Of a stretch of 5,670 bases of DNA, positions 1 to 4,326 are shown one piece after another (the first letter of the stretch is position 1; each line of letters starts with the position of its first letter). Where the stretch lies: positions 1 through 5,670 of the forward strand of contig JAIYBD010000189.1 in NCBI GenBank assembly GCA_027488715.1, in the 5' to 3' direction. The notes under the pieces were generated by a model that ran no database searches, was not told the DNA's origin, and saw only the letters and a program-made list of their open reading frames with translations. The DNA is from Bacteroidota bacterium (GTDB lineage: Bacteria > Bacteroidota > Bacteroidia > UBA7662 > CANHCV01). The translations under genes were made by a program, and so were the position numbers.

Positions 1-21
1 GTTTTTTCGAAATTGGCTCGT

Positions 22-1248
22 TTAGTGTTGAATTGTCACTTTTTTTTTTTTATTTTCTCCCGTTTGGCTAATTAATTCTATCAGATAAATTCCATCTTTC
101 AACAACGATGTTGGTAAGAATAAGGCCGAGTTGCCATTTCCGGTTTGAAACAGTACAACCTTTCCCGTCATGTCAATTAATTTTACTGAAAAAGCGCCCT
201 GCCCTCCGAATTGTACCGTTCCTCCATCACTCAAGGGCATGGGATAAATCTGTAGGTTTTCTTTTAAGGTGGTTGATGAAGTTCCTACGCCCGTAACCGT
301 AAAACAAGCCGACGTATCTACGCAGCCTCCTTGGGTAACCCGTACCGCATAAGAGCCGTTTGCCGTTGCCGAAAACATTGAATTGGTCGCATTGGAAATG
401 GTTGAGAAACCGTTGCAATTCAACCATTGAAATTGAGCGTTCGTGGCAACGGCCGTGAACGTGTTTCCGGCTCGAGTAACTCGAGTATCTACCGTATCCA
501 GGGTAACGCCACTTGCCACCCAATTGGAGGTGGTGCCCGTTAGTGAAAAGTTATTCAAGATTCCGTCTCCATTTCTTGTTAACTCGTTGATGGCGGTTGA
601 AACAAGCACATTATTCCCGCCGGCAACGCCTTGGTTAAAGCGGTAATACCCGGCCAATGAACCCGGAAATGAACAAAGGCGCTTGTTGTAATTCGTTTGA
701 ATTTCGCTGGCCGTTCGCGCCACACCCCAGATTCGAATTTCATCCAAATCGCCATTCCAACGATTGATGCCATCGATCCTGCGTCCAATCACCACATCGC
801 CGTTCCCGGTATTGATGGAAGTAGGTAGAACCCCACTGGTATCCAAAGCGCCATCCACGTACAAAAAATACGAAGCGGCCGAGCTCAACGGATCATAAAC
901 CGCAGCCACATGGTGCCACTGTCCGTCGTTGAGCGGGCGGGTCGAATTCAATCCGCTTCCCCCAACTTCAATGCGAATGCCGTTGTTGAACAATAAACTC
1001 ATGGTAAATCTTCCACCGGTGGTGAACGAACCCATGTCAATTATGGCTTTTTGAGTGCCACCGGCATTCGGATTGGCATTCGCCGTGGTACGAATCCACG
1101 CTTCATACGTTCTTGCGGCCGTTCCTTGAATGGAAGGAATGCTGGTTTGAACAAAATCGTCCACTCCATCGAAATTCAATGCATTGTTTTGGGCAGAAAC
1201 GTGCAACGCTAAAAATCCCCCAAAGAAGAGTAAGCCAAGTTTTTTCAT
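22..1248 (-). CDS. Secreted LamG-domain protein with Ig-like module and T9SS C-terminal sorting domain
   Basis: The 408-residue product begins with a signal peptide (MKKLGLLFFGGFLALHVSA, probable cleavage after A19). A LamG/concanavalin A-like jelly roll covers about residues 22-190; the typical start ALNFDGVDDFV and the late DEIRIWGVARTASEI segment (169-183) are both visible. A short linker with the common YYRFNQG motif (201-207) leads to an Ig/PKD-like module at about 250-320 (FQWLNCNG, YAVRVTQGGCVDTSAC). Residues 328-408 form a type-A-like sorting domain (LQIYPMP, KLIDMTGKVV, DGIYLIEL). From family knowledge, such proteins are exported by Sec, passed through the type IX system and anchored or released at the surface; LamG folds often bind glycans or proteins, but the ligand is unknown. 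The ATG at 1246-1248 sits directly before the signal peptide, preceded by an A-rich stretch and no clear ribosome site. It lies 37 bp after the acyltransferase gene, so co-transcription is possible. No terminator is visible in the 21 bases downstream. Confidence 0.93.
   Translation of the reverse strand: MKKLGLLFFGGFLALHVSAQNNALNFDGVDDFVQTSIPSIQGTAARTYEAWIRTTANANPNAGGTQKAIIDMGSFTTGGRFTMSLLFNNGIRIEVGGSGLNSTRPLNDGQWHHVAAVYDPLSSAASYFLYVDGALDTSGVLPTSINTGNGDVVIGRRIDGINRWNGDLDEIRIWGVARTASEIQTNYNKRLCSFPGSLAGYYRFNQGVAGGNNVLVSTAINELTRNGDGILNNFSLTGTTSNWVASGVTLDTVDTRVTRAGNTFTAVATNAQFQWLNCNGFSTISNATNSMFSATANGSYAVRVTQGGCVDTSACFTVTGVGTSSTTLKENLQIYPMPLSDGGTVQFGGQGAFSVKLIDMTGKVVLFQTGNGNSALFLPTSLLKDGIYLIELISQTGENKKKKVTIQH
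40..51 (-). repeat. A12 homopolymer inside the sorting-domain codons
   Basis: Twelve consecutive T on the + strand are twelve A in the coding strand, encoding KKKK just before the last five residues VTIQH of the LamG protein. Loss of one A would bring in an immediate TGA after the lysines; gain of one A would read through the normal stop and run off the window. Such runs are known sites of replication or transcription slippage; whether it matters here is inference. Confidence 0.9.
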
Positions 1249-1285
1249 GATGTTTTTTTTGAAAGGTACGAAAAAGCAAGTGAAA

Positions 1286-2179
1286 TCAAAGACTCCAAGC
1301 CTTCAAATAGGCATATTCAAGGGCTTCCGCCCCAAATCCCGAGTAAAATCTAGCCAAACCGGCCTTCATCCCGCCCTCAAAATCCCAATGACTTTTCGAT
1401 TCATGGGCCTCCACCAATCCGTGGTACACCAATCCGTGGGCGGCCGACCGGTTTTTCCCTACCTCGTCAGTAGCGCTTAGCCAATAAATTCTCCATCCGC
1501 TGCTCTCCAAAACCGCCATTACGCTGTGCAGGTGAATGCCTTCAAAGGCACCCCAACATCGAACCCGAAAGGGTTCACCTTCAATTTCTGAAAGGGCTTT
1601 GAATTTTTGATAGAAAGAGCGGGGTAAATTCAACAATTTCCCCTGGTGTTCCTCAAAAAAATGGATGCACGCCAGCCCCGAAATGGGCGCAATGTGGAAG
1701 CCATTCGATTGAAATTTGCGGATATGGCGCCGATGGTGTTCGGAAATTTGGTCCCAAGGAGGTAAGGCGCCATCTTCGTACCGTAGCTGATAGGTCATTC
1801 GTTTCTCCAACGAATATTTCTGCGTTTTTGCGAGTTTTTCCAATGCTTCCCACGAAAAGCCATCGGGCAATCCTACGGTCATTTGAATCCACCGAAGTTC
1901 AGATTTAAGCCATTTTAGGGAATAGGAAAAATCGGCGGGACGCCCGCCCAAAAGGCCCAACTGTTGACACAAAAGCGGTTGGCGGGCGGTTTCAATCCCC
2001 AAATACGATTTCACCGGGATGGGAAAGATTTTCCCGTAATCGTCCGAAATCAAAGCTTGCCAACGCGGATTAACCGCATCTAAAAAGCCGGAATAGAAAT
2101 ACGGCATGCCGCTTTGTTTCCAAACGGTTTCGTCCCAGCGTTCCGCATCGATGGTATTTCGCTTGTGAATTTTCACCAC
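1286..2179 (-). CDS. FemAB-like / GNAT-superfamily acyltransferase (putative)
   Basis: The product is 297 residues with no signal peptide or membrane segment, so it is probably cytoplasmic. The overall pattern fits the FemAB/BioF2-like branch of the GNAT superfamily. It has an N-terminal FYSGFLDA segment (28-35), a first half that ends in an LLCQQLGLLGG segment (69-79), a basic HHRRHIRK helix (148-155) followed by NGFHI, and a C-terminal stretch with WDFEGGMKAGLARFYSGFGA (265-284), resembling the family's conserved 'fDF.G...gia.Fk.gFGa' ending. FemAB enzymes transfer amino acids from aminoacyl-tRNA to cell-wall precursors; relatives act in exopolysaccharide or peptide tailoring. The donor and acceptor here cannot be read from sequence. 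The start is non-ATG: tandem GTG codons at 2177-2179 and 2174-2176, the second overlapping the upstream TGA (2173-2175) as GTGA. The second is equally likely and gives 296 residues. The next ATG (codon 25) would remove conserved sequence. Tight overlap implies a shared pathway with the PP-loop gene. Confidence 0.72.
   Translation of the reverse strand: MVKIHKRNTIDAERWDETVWKQSGMPYFYSGFLDAVNPRWQALISDDYGKIFPIPVKSYLGIETARQPLLCQQLGLLGGRPADFSYSLKWLKSELRWIQMTVGLPDGFSWEALEKLAKTQKYSLEKRMTYQLRYEDGALPPWDQISEHHRRHIRKFQSNGFHIAPISGLACIHFFEEHQGKLLNLPRSFYQKFKALSEIEGEPFRVRCWGAFEGIHLHSVMAVLESSGWRIYWLSATDEVGKNRSAAHGLVYHGLVEAHESKSHWDFEGGMKAGLARFYSGFGAEALEYAYLKAWSL
1412..1439 (-). repeat. 15-bp-period direct repeat within the acyltransferase gene
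   Basis: A 13-bp unit (caccaatccgtgg on the + strand) occurs at 1412-1424 and again at 1427-1439, in phase with the codons. It encodes HGLVY-HGLVE (residues 248-257), in a helix before the conserved WDFEGG ending. It could be a small tandem duplication or just a locally repetitive helix. Confidence 0.8.
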
Positions 2180-3231
2180 GCCAAAGGTAAGATGCGCAGC
2201 CGTTGCTCGAACGTTTTTGGCGCTTCAATTTCCCATTCCGAAAGTTTTTTCAAGGCGATTTCCTCCACGTTTCTCCAATCTGATTGTTCCAACAGATCGT
2301 GGTATTGGGCGGTGTTGATGCTGCGATTAATGGTTCGAATTCCCCATTTTCTCAAAATCGGCCCCGAGGTTTTTACCCACCATTCTTGCCAAGGTTTTCG
2401 ATGTAAACCCAATCCATAAGTACGTTTTACGGGGAGTTTGAACCACTCGGGCGACCACGATAAGAGAGTGGCTTGATAACCTTTTTGTTCCCATTGTTGG
2501 GACGAAGGAACCGATAGAAATGCTTGAATCACCGCTTCGTTCAAAAAGGGGTGAACGGTAGTCATTTCTTTTGGATGGAAGGCGTGCGATAGGCCTTTGC
2601 GGTAGTACCATTCCCATTCAAATTTTCGGAAGGAAACAGGATCGCCTTCCAAGGAGATGTGGGGTAAATCCCATGAACGAATTCCTTGGGATTTCATCCA
2701 CATTTGGTTCGGATGCGGTTGGGTTTCTTCCGCTGGAAGTTCGGTGAGCCAATCGCCAAGGAAGCCGGTGAAAATGGGTTGTGGAATATTTTTCAGTTGT
2801 TCCCAAGGAATGCTGAAAAGCGGATGCATGCTGGAATTTCCTAACCGATGCCGAAGTTGAATTTGTTCAACCGAGGGGGCGATAGAAAGGTCGATGGCAA
2901 GGTGTTGGGTACCCGCTTTTCGAGCGATGAGATTTCCAATGTCGTAATCCCACGTCCCAGGAGAGCCGTAGGTGATGGTATGGATGGATGTGGGTGGCAG
3001 GTGTTTCAACAGCTCTACCAAAAGTATTCGACTGTCTAGCCCGCCACTCAATAAAAGGGCCACTTCGGTGTGTTGCCCCAAGCCTTCACGAACGGATTGA
3101 GCTAAAACTTCCAAAGGCTTGATATTCTGATCGGAAAACGGAAAAACGGGTGCCTCTGGAATGGGGGAGGTATTTTTTGGAAAAAAACCAAAATGGAGGA
3201 AAAAGAGGGATTCGAATGGAATGGAATTCAT
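2173..3231 (-). CDS. Asparagine-synthetase-like PP-loop ATPase lacking the glutaminase domain
   Basis: The 352-residue protein matches the C-terminal (synthetase) half of AsnB-type enzymes. The ATP pyrophosphatase loop SGGLDS is at 62-67 within EVALLLSGGLDSRILLVEL. TYGSPGTWDYDIGNLIARKAGTQH (split 87-99 and 100-110) corresponds to the usual region that positions ATP. GFLGDWLTEL (156-165) stands where AsnB has its GDGGDE-like segment, VHPFLNEAVIQAFLSVP (226-242) matches the 'vPfLD' segment, and KRTYGLGLHRKPWQEW (269-284) the basic C-terminal segment. The family adenylates a carboxylate and forms an amide. The N-terminus (LFFLHFGFFPKNTSPI, 9-24) resembles the linker that normally joins glutaminase to synthetase, so the glutamine-hydrolysing half and its catalytic Cys1 are absent. 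The amine donor is therefore free ammonia, an amine substrate or a separate partner (inference). The ATG at 3229-3231 overlaps the upstream TGA as ATGA. Glutamine-dependent asparagine synthesis is unlikely; lasso-peptide or beta-lactam-type cyclases are distant alternatives. Confidence 0.85.
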   Translation of the reverse strand: MNSIPFESLFFLHFGFFPKNTSPIPEAPVFPFSDQNIKPLEVLAQSVREGLGQHTEVALLLSGGLDSRILLVELLKHLPPTSIHTITYGSPGTWDYDIGNLIARKAGTQHLAIDLSIAPSVEQIQLRHRLGNSSMHPLFSIPWEQLKNIPQPIFTGFLGDWLTELPAEETQPHPNQMWMKSQGIRSWDLPHISLEGDPVSFRKFEWEWYYRKGLSHAFHPKEMTTVHPFLNEAVIQAFLSVPSSQQWEQKGYQATLLSWSPEWFKLPVKRTYGLGLHRKPWQEWWVKTSGPILRKWGIRTINRSINTAQYHDLLEQSDWRNVEEIALKKLSEWEIEAPKTFEQRLRILPLAW

Positions 3232-3875
3232 AGCTGAATCAAAAATAAATCATTGGTACTTCCAACGTTCTCCAGAATGGTCAATTTTGTATGATTATTT
3301 TGGAAGAAATCGATCATGGATTTTCGATGTTGGGCGGAAAGGGTTTCTCGGAAGGTATTGAAGAGAATGGTTCCGCCGGGGTTGCACCGTTTCAGCAACG
3401 AATCAAAGAATGATGTTTCGAGGCAAGTGGTGGGGATGGTTTGATGGTAAAAAACATCGACGATGATTAGATCGAATGGCTGAATGGATTGCCCAACATA
3501 ATTTTCGGCCGAGTTGATATGGATGAAAACGTTGGGGAATCGGCCGATCTGGAATTCGGTTTGAGCGATTTCGACCATGAGAGGGTCGATTTCAACCGCG
3601 GTAATGGGCGCCGAAACGTAGAACTTTTCCCGAAGGGACTGAATGACCGATCCGGCGGCCATGCCCAGCAGGAGGATCGATTTTGGAGAGGAATTGGTAA
3701 GGATGCGCCGAAGTCCTTCTTCTAAGATCTGCTGCAAGGGGCCATAGCTGTAGTTCACGTTACCGGAATGCAGCACTTTTTTCCCCGAATCAAGTGCGAT
3801 GTGTAAATCGTTGTGAAGGGAAGAATCTACGGTTTTTAATCGAATAGGGCCTAAATAACTCAACCAGTGTTTCAT
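3228..3875 (-). CDS. Spermidine-synthase-like / SAM-dependent Rossmann-fold enzyme
   Basis: This 215-residue cytoplasmic protein has a class I SAM-binding fold of the spermidine-synthase type. After a short beta-rich N-terminus containing SYGPLQQILEEGL (43-55, the position of the 'Y.e.l.h.al' gate helix), it has ILLLGMAAGSVIQSL (67-81, motif I), ITAVEIDPLMVEIAQTEF (91-108, acidic ribose-binding residue E95 and 'EIDP'), NSAENYV (121-127), and FDLIIVDVF (134-142). Polyamine synthases normally have a second acidic residue just after this motif (VDSTDP-like); here it reads VDVFYHQTIP. A plain aminopropyltransferase is therefore doubtful and a methyltransferase or a modified transferase is equally possible. 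The N-terminal tetramerisation beta-hairpin appears shorter than in typical ~280-residue SpeE. It is the first gene of a leftward operon and overlaps the next by 4 bp. The ATG at 3873-3875 has no obvious ribosome site. Confidence 0.8.
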   Translation of the reverse strand: MKHWLSYLGPIRLKTVDSSLHNDLHIALDSGKKVLHSGNVNYSYGPLQQILEEGLRRILTNSSPKSILLLGMAAGSVIQSLREKFYVSAPITAVEIDPLMVEIAQTEFQIGRFPNVFIHINSAENYVGQSIQPFDLIIVDVFYHQTIPTTCLETSFFDSLLKRCNPGGTILFNTFRETLSAQHRKSMIDFFQNNHTKLTILENVGSTNDLFLIQL

Positions 3876-3937
3876 TCGTAGGCGAAAGTGCGAAAAAATT
3901 TCTTCAAAAAGTCATTTTTAGAAAACAAAAATTTCTC

Positions 3938-3967
3938 TTTGATGTTTGGGAATTGCTTTTATATTTG
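3938..3967 (+). promoter_or_regulatory. Bacteroidota-type promoter for the DUF2795 gene
   Basis: TTTG at 3938-3941 (-33 element) and TATATTTG at 3960-3967 (-7 element, a full match to TAnnTTTG) are separated by 18 bp, inside the 17-23 bp range reported for Bacteroidota housekeeping promoters. The -7 element ends 18 nt before the ATG at 3986, giving a very short leader. The opposite strand of the 110-bp divergent region (3876-3985) shows no equally good element for the leftward operon; AATTTTTG on the minus strand (3933-3926) is the nearest and has one mismatch. Confidence 0.75.
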
Positions 3968-3985
3968 CGCAAAAATAAGACGACT

Positions 3986-4207
3986 ATGTATTGGACACTT
4001 GAACTAGCTTCGTATTTGGAGGATGCGCCTTGGCCTGCGACCAAGGACGAGTTGATTGATTATGCGATTCGCTCGGGTTCTCCTTTGGAATTGATTGAAA
4101 ATTTGCAAGAGTTGGAAGACGACGGTGAGCCGTACGAATCCATCGAGGAAATCTGGCCGGATTATCCGACCAAGGACGATTTCTTCTTCAATGAAGACGA
4201 GTATTAA
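3986..4207 (+). CDS. DUF2795-family small acidic protein
   Basis: This 73-residue protein starts MYWTLELASYLEDAPWPATK and ends in a strongly acidic tail (NEDEY). I count 22 Asp/Glu against 3 Lys/Arg. The sequence, including ELIDYAIRSGSPLELIENL and EEIWPDYPTKDDFFFNEDEY, matches from memory the short DUF2795 proteins widespread in Bacteroidota. Their molecular role is unknown to me. No signal peptide or membrane segment is present, so it is probably cytoplasmic and helical. The start is the ATG at 3986. An in-frame TTG at 3953 would add eleven residues, but it lies upstream of the -7 element and would not be transcribed. The gene is a self-contained unit with its own promoter and a strong terminator, pointing to steady expression independent of the divergent operon. 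Confidence 0.9.
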   Translation: MYWTLELASYLEDAPWPATKDELIDYAIRSGSPLELIENLQELEDDGEPYESIEEIWPDYPTKDDFFFNEDEY

Positions 4208-4215
4208 GAAATTTG

Positions 4216-4241
4216 AATCCCGCGAAAGCGGGATTTTTTTT
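4216..4241 (+). terminator. Rho-independent terminator after the DUF2795 gene
   Basis: A perfect 8-bp stem (AATCCCGC at 4216-4223, GCGGGATT at 4228-4235) closes on a GAAA tetraloop of the stable GNRA class and runs directly into eight T (4234-4241). It begins 8 bp after the stop codon. Confidence 0.95.
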
Positions 4242-4260
4242 GCAATTCACTTAGGTTTAA

Positions 4261-4280
4261 AATACCCCGAAGTGGGTATT
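4261..4280. promoter_or_regulatory. Palindromic operator-like site upstream of the RCC1 gene
   Basis: AATACCC (4261-4267) and GGGTATT (4274-4280) form a perfect 7-bp inverted repeat with a 6-nt centre. Read as heptamers it is TACCCCG-AA-GTGGGTA (4263-4278), which has the 7-2-7 layout and TACC-type half-sites of NarL/FixJ-class response-regulator sites. Its centre is about 43 bp before the start point predicted from the TATCTTTG element, where an activator would overlap the weak -33 region. It has no following T run adjacent to the stem, so it is not a typical terminator. The identity of the binding protein is inference. Confidence 0.5.
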
Positions 4281-4300
4281 AGCCGCATTTTTTTGCCTAA

Positions 4301-4308
4301 TATCTTTG
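4301..4308 (+). promoter_or_regulatory. -7 promoter element of the RCC1-repeat gene
   Basis: TATCTTTG fully matches the Bacteroidota TAnnTTTG element. It ends 18 nt before the ATG, exactly as in the DUF2795 gene. No TTG or TTTG lies at the right distance upstream (the expected area is about 4274-4283), so the -33 element is poor and activation through the palindrome just upstream is plausible. Confidence 0.6.
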
Positions 4309-4326
4309 TATTTATAAATCAGAGAT

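Noticed and set aside
471..487. Short direct repeat ctcgagta with 9-bp period
   Set aside because: It encodes DTRVTRAG in the Ig-like module and is too short to suggest an element.
1249..1285. Independent promoter or terminator between the acyltransferase and LamG genes
   Set aside because: The 37-bp gap has an A8 run on the coding strand but no hairpin, and no TAnnTTTG match with a suitable -33 element was found there or just upstream.
1653..1892. Minus-strand frame within the acyltransferase gene
   Set aside because: It is a shadow frame of the recognised FemAB-like gene, with no recognisable motifs.
3945..3948. Second TTTG as the -33 element of the DUF2795 promoter
   Set aside because: Only 11 bp separate it from the -7 element; the TTTG at 3938-3941 gives a proper 18-bp spacing.
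3953..3985. TTG start that would extend the DUF2795 protein by eleven residues
   Set aside because: The TTG is upstream of the TATATTTG -7 element, so it would not be in the transcript; family members as I recall them start at MYWTLE.
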